Positions 24,638 to 36,600 of a DNA stretch of 64,000 bases are shown piece after piece. The position numbers and the translations under genes were made by a program. The DNA comes from Phreatobacter oligotrophus. GTDB taxonomy: Bacteria; Pseudomonadota; Alphaproteobacteria; Rhizobiales; Phreatobacteraceae. The DNA is taken from NCBI RefSeq assembly GCF_003046185.1, contig NZ_PZZL01000001.1, positions 558,001 to 622,000 on the forward strand, read 5' to 3'. Position 1 is the stretch's first letter; every line of letters starts with the position of its first letter. Below the pieces are notes generated by a model. The model was not told where the DNA came from. It ran no database searches and saw only the letters and a program-made list of their open reading frames with translations.

Positions 24638-27600
24638 CGCAACCCCCTTGAGCCGATCCGTGTCGCCCCCGGTTCGCTGACGATCGATCCGCTCTTCCCG
24701 AGCACTGCGCCCAAACCGCCCCAGCCGTCGCCCGAACAGGTCGCCCAAGTCGAGGACGCGCGCCGCCGCGACGAGGAGCTTGCCGCCTGGCAGCGCGAGC
24801 AGGAGGCCAAGGCCCCGGGCCGCTACACCATCGTGGATGAGCGCGACCTTGCGGCGAAGCAGGAGGAGTGGCGCAAGCAGAACGCCTCCGGTGGCGTCGC
24901 CGGCGACACCCGCCGCGCGGCCACTCTCGGGCTCGATAGCACCGCAAACGCTCTGCGTGAGGTGGTGCGGGCGATTCCCAAGGTCGGTCCGGCCATCGTG
25001 GATGGCGTCGACTCGATCGATCGATGGATGTGGGGCCGCGACAGCGAGACGCTGTTCAACGAGCGGCGCGAGCGCCTCACCGCCGGCATGACGCCGGAAA
25101 TGCGCGCCGCCCGCGAGAAGCAGTGGGTGGAAGAGCGCCAGAACCCCGACGGCTCGACCTCGTACAGCATGGGATCCGCCTGGACGGATCCGCGGTCCTA
25201 CCTGTCCGGCCTCGCCGAATCCGCCGCCGGTACCGCCATCACGATGGTGCCCGGCGCGATCCTCGCCCGCGGTGCCTATGTCGGCGCGCTGGCTCGCGGT
25301 GCGACGGAGAAGGTGGCCGCGGCTGCCGCGGCACGCACCGCGCTCATCGCCGGCGGCATCAGCGAAGGCGTCATCGCCGGCGGCCAGACCTCGGCCGAGA
25401 TCCGCGAGGCCATCGGCAAGATGCCGGAGGCCACGCTGCAGCAGTCCGAGGCCTACCGCTCGCTCATCGAGGGCGGCAAGACGCCGGTGCAGGCCCGGGC
25501 GGCACTGACTGACGATCTCGCCACGAAGGGCATGCTGATCGCCGGCGTCGCCACCGGCATCTTCGGCGGCCAGGGCGATCGCGCGCTGGCCAAGATCCTC
25601 GCCGAGGGTGTGCAGGGAGGCCTTGGCCGGCGGATCCTCTCCGGCGCCGGCCGCGGCGTCGTCGCCGAAGGCCTGCTTGAGGAATTGCCGCAGTCCGTCT
25701 CCGAGCAGATGGCCAAGAATTATGCGCTGCAGGGGGCCGACCCCAACCAGCGCCTGATGGAGGGCGTGCCCAACGCGGCAGCCGGCGGCGCAGTCGTCGG
25801 CGGCCTGATGGGCGGCGGCATGGGTGCCGCCGGTGCTGCAGCGCGCCGCAACGACGCGCCGGCGCCGGCGCCAGCGATTCCGGAGCCCCGCAACGCGGCG
25901 GAGGCGAAGGGGCAGGCCATCGGCGCCGAACGCGGCGCTGCACCATCCGGCCCGCTCTCGTCCGCCCTCGAATACGCGACCCGGCAGGGCGGCACGCCGA
26001 CCACGGCCCCGGACGGCGCGCCTCCGCCTGGCACCGATGTCTCGGTGACGATGGCGCGCGGCCAGCGCCTCAACGGCCGCATCGAGGGCTACTCACCATC
26101 GGGAGAGCCGATGGTGCTGGCGGAGATCGTGGATCCGGAGACGGGCGAGATCCGCACGCAGACGCTCGAGGTGCCGCTGTCCCAGCTCGCCCCGCTTCGG
26201 CCCGCTGCGCCCCCGCCGCCGGTGCCCGAAACCCGGCCCGAAATCGTGCCCGAAATTGTGCCCGGGGTTTCGGGCACAGTCGCCCAGCCCGCTCCGGCGC
26301 AGCCGGCAAGCCAATCCGTGCCGCCCGAAAACCCCGCGGCCCGGCCCGCGCCTGGCACTGTCCCGCCGCAGGACGTCACCGCCGAGGCCGCCGCGCCGGT
26401 CGGCCGCATCGCCCCGACCGAGACGAGCCAGCTGCCGCCGCGCAAGGACACCGTCCCCCTGACGGAGCGGCCGGCGATGGTCCGGCCGGGCTCGCGCGTC
26501 ATCGTGGATGATCCGGCGACCGTCGGCCGCTTCGGCGCAACCCTGCAGGGCTTCTCGCCCGATGGTCAGAGCGCGGTTGTCCGCGGCGACGGCGGGCAGG
26601 AGCTTGAGATCCCCGTCGATCGCCTTCGCGTGAATGGCGTCTCGCCGGAACAGCAGCAGGCCCGCGACCTCGCCGAGAACCCGCCGGTCGAACGCGAGAC
26701 GATCACCGGGACGGTGCCGACCGCCCGCGAGGTGCGCGGCAAGCAGATCGTCATGCCGGACGAGAAGCACTCGCGGCTCTACGACCTCGGCAAGATGCGC
26801 CACGACTCCAAGCGCACGCTCGGCCGGGGCGCCCTGGATCTCGACACCGATCGGCCGATGGCCGAGCAGGTCGCACTCGCCGAGCAGTTCGGCGTGTCGC
26901 CCCAGCGCCTGGCGCAGCTCGCCGAAGATTATCGCTACCGCGTCGAGCGTGCCGCCAAGGAGGCCACGACCCGCACGCCGGTGAAGGTGCCGACCGTCAG
27001 CGACAAGATGCTGGCGCGAATGAAGGCGGAGGACCGCCGCGAGGAGAAGAAGCGGCCGGCAGATCCGCCCGTGGTCGGCGGCGCATCGACGCAAGCGCTC
27101 GAAACCGTGTCAGAAACGGGCCAATTGCCGGAATGGTCCGCAATTGACGCGGCGGCGAACGAGGCCGCCACCAGCCCGACCAACGACACCCCCGAGCCGA
27201 CAGAAGCGCAGCGCGAAGCGGGCAACTACAAAGTCGGCAGGCTCCGGCTCGCTGGACTCGACATCAGCATCGAGAACCCGGCTGGCTCGACCCGCAGCGG
27301 AACCGACCCCAACGGCAGAGCATGGTCGATCATCATGAAGAGCCATTATGGCTACTTCCGTGGGACACGTGGCCCCGATAAGGACCACATCGACGTCTTC
27401 GTGAAGCCCGGTACCGGCGCGCTAAACGATGGTTCGCCGATATTCGTGATCGACCAGGTATCGCCCGATACCAAGCGCTTCGATGAGCCGAAGGTTATGC
27501 TCGGCTGGCAAACCGCAGGCCAGGCCAAAACAGCCTATCTCGCCAATTATCAGGCGAACTGGAAGGGCCTCGGGACGCTGACGCCCACCAACATCGCGGG

Positions 27601-30600
27601 CCTCAAGGCGTGGTTCGCCGATGGGGACACAACTAAGCCGTTCGCTGATCGCAACACGATAACGAAGGAAGCATCGCCGAATGCCGATCCGCAACTTCAA
27701 GCACGGAATGACGGGGACGCCGGAGCACGTGGCGTGGGTGCACCTAAAGCAGAGGTGCCTGAATCCGCGGAGCCCCGACTTCCCGATGTACGGGGCACGC
27801 GGGATAACCGTCCATCCGGAGTGGAAGAAGGACTTTCTGGCGTTCTACCGGGAGATCGGCCCGCGTCCGAGCCCGGCACACTCGGTGGACCGGATGGACG
27901 GGACGAAGGGGTACGAGCCAGGGAACGTCCGGTGGGCGACACCGACGGAGCAAGCGCGCAACCGCCCCGGGTTCGTGAAGAGCGTGGAGAGCCTGACCGC
28001 AGCGGAGGCCGCGACACAAGCCGGCCTGAAGCCCTCGACGGTGTACGCGAGGCTGGCGCGCGGGATGACACCCTCCCAAGCGCTGACGCAGGAGAAGGCA
28101 CCGGGCGGGACGGATCCTCATCTGATCAGCCACGACGGCCTGACGATGTCGGTGCGCGCTTGGGCGCGAAAGCTCGGGGTAAGCAAATCGACGCTACTGG
28201 CGCGACTGAACCGAGGTTGGAGTCCGGCAGAAACGCTGACCCGTCCGATGGGCCCCAACGGCCGGCGGTCGACTTCTCCGGCAACACCTTTTTCACCGCT
28301 GACAAGGTAGAGGCCGCGCGTGCGCGCCTCCGCGCCAAGATGCGGCAGGTCAATTCGGGCATCGATCCGGAGACGCTGATCGATGGCATGACCATCGCCG
28401 GTGCCTATATCGAGGCCGGTGTGCGGTCCTTCACCGACTATGCCAGCCGCATGGTTTCGGACCTCGGGCCGAACGTCCGGCCGTACCTGCTTTCCTTTTG
28501 GGAGGGTACGCGTCATTATCCCGGCCTCGACACGAGCGGGATGACGTCAGCCGAGGAATCCGCCCGGCTGCATCAGGAGCTGATGAAGGCCCCGGCGCAA
28601 GCCGCGGCGCCCGCCGAGGAGAAGGCCGATGGCCAAGACGCCGCAGATGCGGGAGATCGAGGACAACTGGCGGCAGACGAAGCCGGACCTGTACGCGCGC
28701 CACAAGGCGAACGGAACGCTGGCGAACGCGCTGCACGACGAGTCGAGCCGGATGACGTCGGAGATCGACGCGCTGGTGGCCGGCGGGATGCGCCTGGACG
28801 AGGCGACGGAGAGGGTCCGGCCCGAGTACCTGACGCCGACGAGCAGCGAACCGCCGATGAGCGCGGAGGATCGCGAAGCGCTGGCGGGTCAAGCGGAGAC
28901 GTGGCGTCTCGCCAACTCGATGCCGCCGATGGACGAGGACGAGCCGGCGCAGGCGTAGAGCCGCCAACCGAGCCGCAGCCGTCTGGTGGCCTCGTCGCCC
29001 AGGCACGCCCGACCGCCTACACGATCACCGATGCCGACGAGCTCGGCAGCGGTGGCGCCAAGGCCAAGTTCCGCAACAACGTCGCGGCAATCCGGCTTCT
29101 GCGGAAGCTGGAAGAAGAGGCGCGCACGGCGACCCGCGACGAGCAGTCCGTGCTCGCCAAATGGGTGGGCTGGGGCGGCCTGCGACCTGCATTCGCCCGC
29201 GACGATGGTTCCGTGGCGAAGGGCTGGGAGAAGGAAGCGGCCGAGCTGCGCGAGCTGATGACGCCGGAGGAATACCGGGCGGCCGAGTCGTCCACGCGCA
29301 ATGCGCACTACACGGCGCCCGAGATCGTCAAGGCGATGTGGTCGGCGGTCGATCGCCTCGGCTTCAAGGGCGGCCAGATCCTCGAGCCCTCCGTCGGCGC
29401 GGGCAATTTCCTCGGGCTGGCCCCGCCATCGGTCCGTGAGACGGGCCGGTTCACGGGCGTCGAGCTCGATCGCATCACCGGGCAGATCGCCAAGAACCTC
29501 TATCTCGACGCCAACATTCAGGCGCCGATGGGCTTCGAGGCGCTGACCGTGCCCGAAGGCTATTTCGACCTGGCGATCGGCAACCCGCCGTTCGGCAGTG
29601 AGCGCGTGCACGACAAGCTGAACCGCAAGATCGCGAATTTCAGCATCCATAACTACTTTTTCGCCAAATCCGTGGACAGCCTGCGCCCCGGCGGCGTGCT
29701 GGCGATGGTCATCACCTCGCGCTTCCTCGACGGCGCCGACACCCGCGCCCGCGCCTACATCGCGGAGAAGGCCGACCTCCTCGGCGCGATCCGTCTGCCG
29801 AATGACGCCTTCCTCAAGAACGCCGGCACGTCGGTAACCACTGATATCGTGTTCCTGCAGCGGCGCGCCGATGGTGTGGCCGCGGACACGTCGAGCTGGG
29901 TGGACGTCGGCGAGTACCGCGACCGCGAGGGCCGGAAGGTCCCGCTGAACCGCTATTTCATCGACAATCCCGACATGATGCTCGGCGACTTCGGCGCCTA
30001 CGGCACCATGTACGGTCCCGACGAGCCGGCGCTGATCGCCCGTGAAGGCGACAACCTGCCCCAGCTGGTGCGCAAGGCCATCAACGCGCTGCCGGCCAAG
30101 GTCATGCCGGCGCCGGCTGCGCCCGTGGTCGGCGAGACGCCCAAGGTCCCGAGCAACGTCCGCGATGCCCTCGAAGGATCCATGTTCCTCGATCCGGACG
30201 GCAAGATCTGGCGCCGGGATCCGGACCGCATCGGCGAGCCGCAGGCCAGCCCTGCCGATCTCGGCAACACTGCCGCCGCCCGCGTCGCGCAGATGATCCG
30301 CGTCCGCGACACCTTCGCCCGGCTGCGCGCCGCCCAGCTCGACCCCAAGGCGACCGACGAGAAGATCGAGAACCTGCGCGAGCGCCTGAACAAGGTCTAT
30401 GACGCGCATGTCGCCAAGTTCGGCCCGATCAACGCGGATGCCAACAAGCGACTGTTCCGCGAGGATCCGACCTGGCCGCAGATCTCCGCCCTCGAAGACA
30501 ATTTCGACAAGGGCATCAGCGCGGACGTCGCCAAGACCACCGGCGAGACGCCGCGCGCTCCCAGCGCCAAGAAGGCGGCGATCTTCACCAAGCGCACGCA

Positions 30601-33600
30601 GCAGCCCTATGCTCCGCCGACCACTGCGGCGAACGCGAAGGATGCCCTGGCTGCCGTGCTCTCCGAATATGGCCGCGTCGACATGCGCGCCATGGAGCAG
30701 ATCTACGGCCAGCCCGAGGCCGACATCGTTGCCGAGCTCGGCTCGCTGATCTTCAAGACCCCGGCCGGGATCTATGAGACGGCCGACGGCTACCTGTCCG
30801 GCAACGTCAAGCAGAAGCTCGCCGAAGCCCGCCGCGCCGCCGAGCAGGATCCGGCATTCCGCGTCAATGTGGAAGCGTTGGAAGCGGTACAGCCGGCCGA
30901 CATCGAGGCGGTCGACATCGACGTGAAATCTGGCTCGCCATGGGTGCCGGCCAACCATGTCGCCGATTTCATCAACCACATCATCGACGGGACCGGATCC
31001 AAGGCCTTCTATTCCAAGCTCACCGCGAGCTGGGTGGCGACGCCGGGCCGCGCCTCGCAGTCCGCATCCACCATGTGGGCGACGGAGGAGGCCTCCATCA
31101 ACCGCGTCATCGACGCGGCGCTCAACCATTCCCGCATCACGATCTCCTACAAGAACGCCGACGGCACGATGGTTGTCGACCAGGCGGCAACCGAAGCGGC
31201 CAATGAGAAGGTGGAGAAGGTCAAGGCCGAGTGGCGCCGCTGGGTGTGGGAGGACGACGCCCGCCGCGACGAGCTCGCGCGGATCTACAACGACACGTTC
31301 AACACGGACGTCGAGCCCCGGTTCGACGGCTCCCACCTCAAGCTGCCCGGCAAGGTCAGTGACGACATCATCTCCTTCCGCCCGCACCAGCTGAACGCGG
31401 TGTGGCGCGCCACGCAGACCGGATCCGCGCTCTTCGATCACACCGTCGGCGCCGGCAAGACCTTCGCCGGCATCGCCTCGGTCATGGAGCTGCGCCGCAC
31501 CGGCCGCGCCAAGAAGCCGATGGTGGTGGTCCCCAATCACCTTGTCGGCCAGTGGGCAGCGGATTTCATCAAGCTCTACCCGGGTGCGCGCGTCCTGGCG
31601 CCGACCGAAAAGGACTTCGACAAGGAGAACCGTCAGCGTCTGTTCGCGCGGATCCTCACCTCGGATTGGGATGCCGTGATCGTCGCGCATTCCTCCTTCA
31701 AGAAGATCGGCGTCTCGGCCGAATATGAGGCGGCCTACCTGCAGGATCAGGTCACGCAGATCATGGCCTCGATGCAGGAGGTGAGGGCGGCCACCGGCGA
31801 GAAGAGCCGCAACGTCTCCCAGCTGTCGAAGCAGCGCGACGCCTTGCAGACCCGGCTGCAGAAGCTGATGGAGGGTGGCGGCAAGGACGCCGGGCTGGTG
31901 TGGGACGATCTCGGCATCGACGCCCTGATGGTGGACGAGGCGCACGAGTTCAAGAACCTCGGGTTCGCCACCTCGATGCAGCGCGTGGCCGGCCTCGGCA
32001 ACCCGACCGGCTCGCAGAAGGCTTCGAATCTCGCGATCAAGATCCGGCACCTCCTCGACAAGACCGGCGGCCGCAACCTGATTTTCCTCACTGGCACGCC
32101 GCTGTCCAACTCGATGGCGGAAATGTTCACGGTGCAGCGCTATCTCGCCGGCCGGAAGCTGGAACAGATGGGCCTCGCGCATTTCGACGCGTGGGCCCGC
32201 GTCTTCGGCGAGGTGGTGACCGATTGGGAGCTCTCGCCGACCGGCCAATACAAGCAGAATTCGCGCTTCGCCCGGTTCACCAACGTGCCGGAGCTCATGC
32301 AGTTCTACCGGTCCTTCGCCGACGTCATCGTCAACGACGACATCAAGGCGATGCTCGCCGCCCAGGGCAAGCGCTTCCCCCTGCCGAAGGTGAAGGGCGG
32401 CAAGCCCACCAACATCGCTGTCGAACGCTCGCCCGACCAGGCCGAGTTCATCGGCATCGGCACGGAGGATGCCAACGGCAACCTGCAGTTCCCCAAGGGC
32501 TCGCTGATCTGGCGCGCGGAGAACCTGCCGAAGAAGGCGGAGAAGGGCGCCGACAACATGCTCAAGATCATGTCGGACGCCCGCAAGGCGGCTCTCGACA
32601 TGCGCCTGATCGGGCAGGGCTACGGCGACGTCGCCAATTCCAAGGTGCACCGCGCCGCCGACGAGATGGTGCGGATCTACAAGGCATGGGCCCGCGACCG
32701 CGGCACGCAGCTGGTGTTCATCGATCTCTCGACGCCGCAGGCCGCCAAGAGCAAGGAGGCCGAGCGGATCCGCGCGCTCATCGCCAAGGCCGAGCAGGGC
32801 GATGATGCCGCCCAGGAAGCCCTCGACAACCTGTCGCCCGACGAGCTGTCGGCTCTCGACGGCAAGTTCTCGGTCTATGACGATCTCCGTCAGAAGCTGA
32901 TCGACCGCGGCATCCCGCCCGAGGAGATCGCATTCATCCATTCCGCCAACACCGACCTGCAGAAGCAGGAGCTGTTCGGCAAGGTGCGCTCCGGCCGCAT
33001 CCGCTTCCTGTTCGGCTCGACGCCGAAGATGGGCGCCGGCACCAATGTGCAGAACCGCCTCGTGGCGCTGCACCACCTCGATGCGCCGTGGCGGCCGTCG
33101 GATCTCGAACAGCGCGATGGTCGCGGCATCCGCCAGGGCAACGAGCTCTATGAGCAGGATCCCGACGGGTTCGAGATCGAGATCCTGCGCTATGCGACCA
33201 AGAACACCCTCGATGCCCGCCAGTGGCAGACGATCGAGGCGAAGGCCCGCTTCATCGAGCAGCTGCGCAAGGGCAACGTGAAGGAGCGCACCGTCGAGGA
33301 CATCGGCGGCGAAGCCTCCAACGCTGCGGAGATGAAAGCCGCCGCCAGCGGCAATCCCCTCATCCTCGAGGAAATGACCCTGCGCCAGCGCCTGCGCAAA
33401 CTCGACGCGGCGATGGTGGAGCACGAGCGCGGTCAGCACCGCGTCAAGGGTGCGATCGGCGCCTCGATGCGAGAGACGAACCGCATCGAGACGATGATGC
33501 CGGACATGGAGAAGGACGCCGCCGCGGCGGCCGAAACGCTCGCCGGCGAGTTCACCGCGACGATCCGCGGCGCCAAGATGGAGAAGCCCTCCGAAATGGG

Positions 33601-36600
33601 CCTCGCCATCCTCAACGCGGCGAAGGAGATGCTGGAATCGGGAGCAGAACGGTCACCCGTCGGCAGCTACGGCCCGTTCAAGCTGACCCTGCAGTGGGCA
33701 CACACCACCTCGTTCCGCCTCAATATGGCGGGTGCAATGACGCACGAGATCTCGGTCGGCGACGTCAAGGAGGCCGACCCGAACGGGCTGGGGCTCAAGA
33801 TCACCAACACCGCCCGCTGGCTGGTGAAGGAGCCGGATCAGATGAAGGCGCGGCTCGCCGCGCTGCGCGCCGAGCTACCGAAGCTGCAGGCGCAGATCGG
33901 CCCGTTCCCCCAGGCCGCCGAGTTCGAGGAGACGCGCCAGAAGCATACCGAGATCATGGCTGCGCTCCGGCCGAAGCCGAAGCCGCCGGCCGCCAAGCCG
34001 GAGGACGCGCCGAAGGACTCGGTCAAGGACATGGATCCGGTGGCGACGATCACCGGCGCCGAGCTCGGTGTCGAGTTCCGGGGTGGTGAAGACCTGCCGG
34101 CGCTGCGCACCGCCGCCCTGGCTTGGTACAAGGCCAACCTCATGGGCACGACGGTGCTGATGAAGGACGGCACCGAGGTGCAGTTCGGGGGGCGGGGCCG
34201 GAACAAAAGCGCCAACGGCCGCGGGGACCTTCTCTTGCGCGCTGTGCCCGCGATCCCCGAGATCCTGCGGCAGGGTGACGTGGTGTTCACCGAGCCGGGG
34301 AATGTGCCCCGCGTGATCGAGCGCCGCATCGTCGCCGCGCCCGTGATGCTGATGGGGGAGGTGCGTCGACTGGCAGTGTCGGTGCATCAGCAGGCCGACG
34401 GCCACTGGCAGTACGATCTGACCTTCGACAATGAGCGAACGGGGGGGCCGGCAATCAACGCCGGAGGCCTAGCAACCCGTGAGGGCCCGGTACCTACCTT
34501 GGAACGGCAACCCCCCCGTCGTGCCAGCGACCCGGGGAGTGGTACCCGGTCGACCCCCGACGGAACCGCCGGTGGCAGCACGGAAGGCGCCGCTGACAGG
34601 GACAGCGTAGCTGATGCCGCCCCAACTCTCAACCTGATGGTGTGGGGCGAGGTTCCCGCCAAGACCGCGACCGAGGCCGAGACGAAGGCGACCAGCACCG
34701 TGCAGGCCGCCATCGACCGGCATCCGCTGGGGCCGATGGTGCGGCTCCTGCAGGCCAGCCGCCGCGTCTCCATCGTCTCGCAGGCCTACGATGGTGCGGC
34801 TCCCGGCGTTCAGGCGTTCACGACGCCCGATGGTCGAATCAGCATCGTCGCCCCGGAGATCTCCGAGGCCGATGTCATGCCGGTCATCCTTCACGAGGCT
34901 TTCCATTCCGGCGTCCGCCCCCTCATCGGCGACGCCGCCTGGACTGGCCTCATGGAGCGGCTGGACCGGCTGCATCGGCAGTTCGAGCGCTCGCCCGGCA
35001 AGGCCGGCGAGTTCTTCGCCGAGGCGCGCCGCCGCGTCGGCCGGGCCGGCGTCACCGGTCCGCTCACGGCCGAGGAATTCGGCGCCTATGCGATCGAGGC
35101 CTATGAGCAGGCGCCCCGTGCCTTGCGCGGCTGGATCGATGACGTCGTCGGCCGGGTGAAGGCATGGGCGCTGGCCACCTTCGGCCGCCAGATCGGCGCG
35201 GTGACGCCGGCCCAGCTGCGTGCGCTCGCCGCGGCCGCCATCCGCGACCAGGCGCGCGGGATCCAGACCGCGCCGGTGGTGGCCGATCAAAACCCGATCA
35301 AAGACTCGGTGCGCGACGTCGCGGCGTCCGCCGGCGCCATGCTCGACAAGAAGGCCGTGGCCGATGCGGTGCGCGGCGCTGCGACGGACATTCAGCCGGC
35401 GCTCCTCGCCACGGTGCCGCTCAACTACTTCTCCGAGCTGAAGCGGCCGGGCATGACGTCGGTGGATGCCTATCTGCAGTTCAAGCGGCAGATGGACACC
35501 TATCGCGGCAAGCGCCACGAGCTGATGGTTCACCTCGCCGAGGACTGGCGGAAATTCGCCTCCGCCAATCGCCGCGGTGCGGAAGAGCTGTCGGCCCTCA
35601 TGCACGACACCACGCTGGCCAAGTTCGATCCCGCCGCGATGGCGCCGGATCCGGCCGACTCGGTGCAGATCGATCTCGGCAAGCGGTGGGCGGCCTTGCC
35701 GCCAAAGGCGCAGCAGATCTATCGCGAGGTGCGGGATGCCTTTGTCGAGCAGCAGAAGGAGCTCGATGACATCATCCTGGCCAACATCGACAAGTCGCAG
35801 CTGGCAGCGCAGCGCAAGGTCGAGCAGGCCTATCGCGCCAACCTCGAGCGGATCCGCGCCGACCGGTCCCTGACCGAGCCGGAAAAGCGCGAGCGCATCG
35901 AGCGCCTGGAAGCGCAGCGCGAGAATGACCTTCTCCGTGGCCAGTGGGCGCACAAGGCCCGCATGACGAAGCTGCGCCAGCAGTTCGAGAGCAACCGCGT
36001 TCCGTCGCCCTATTTCCCGCTGACCCGCTTCGGCCGCTACTTCGTGACGATCCGCAACGGCGAGGGCGACGTCGTCTCCTTCTCCCGGTTCGAGCGCGAG
36101 GCCGACCGCCGCCGGTGGGTGCGCGACAACTGGCCGAAGATCCAGCAGGATTTCCCCGGCGCCTTGAAGGATGAGGGCGTCGTGGACGAGAAGGGCGACA
36201 TCAACGCCCCCATGGATCCGCGTCTCCTCGGCGAGATCGACATTCTCCTCGGCGAGGCCGGCGTCGAGCCGGGCGTCATGGATGCGATCTGGCAGCGCTA
36301 CCTGCAGTCGATGCCGGATCTCTCGATCCGCAAGCGCTACATTCACCGCAAGGGCACGTCGGGCTTCCAGCAGGACGCGCTCAAGGGCTTCGCCTCGCAT
36401 ATGTTCCACGCCGCCCACCAGATGGCGCGCCTGAAATATGCCGGCGACCTCACCGAGGCCCTGAACGGTGCCTCCGACGAGGCGCGCCGGGCAGACGATC
36501 CCACCAGGGCGACGACGCTGGTGAACGAGCTGCGCAAGCGCCACAAGTGGGTGATGAACCCGACCGGCGGCAAGGTCGCCCAGGCGATCACCTCCGCCAT

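Noticed and set aside
28889-33439. 1,516-codon minus-strand open frame opposite the giant gene's helicase part
   Set aside because: It is a shadow of a strongly coded plus-strand frame with clear methylase and helicase motifs; no recognisable segment on the minus strand.
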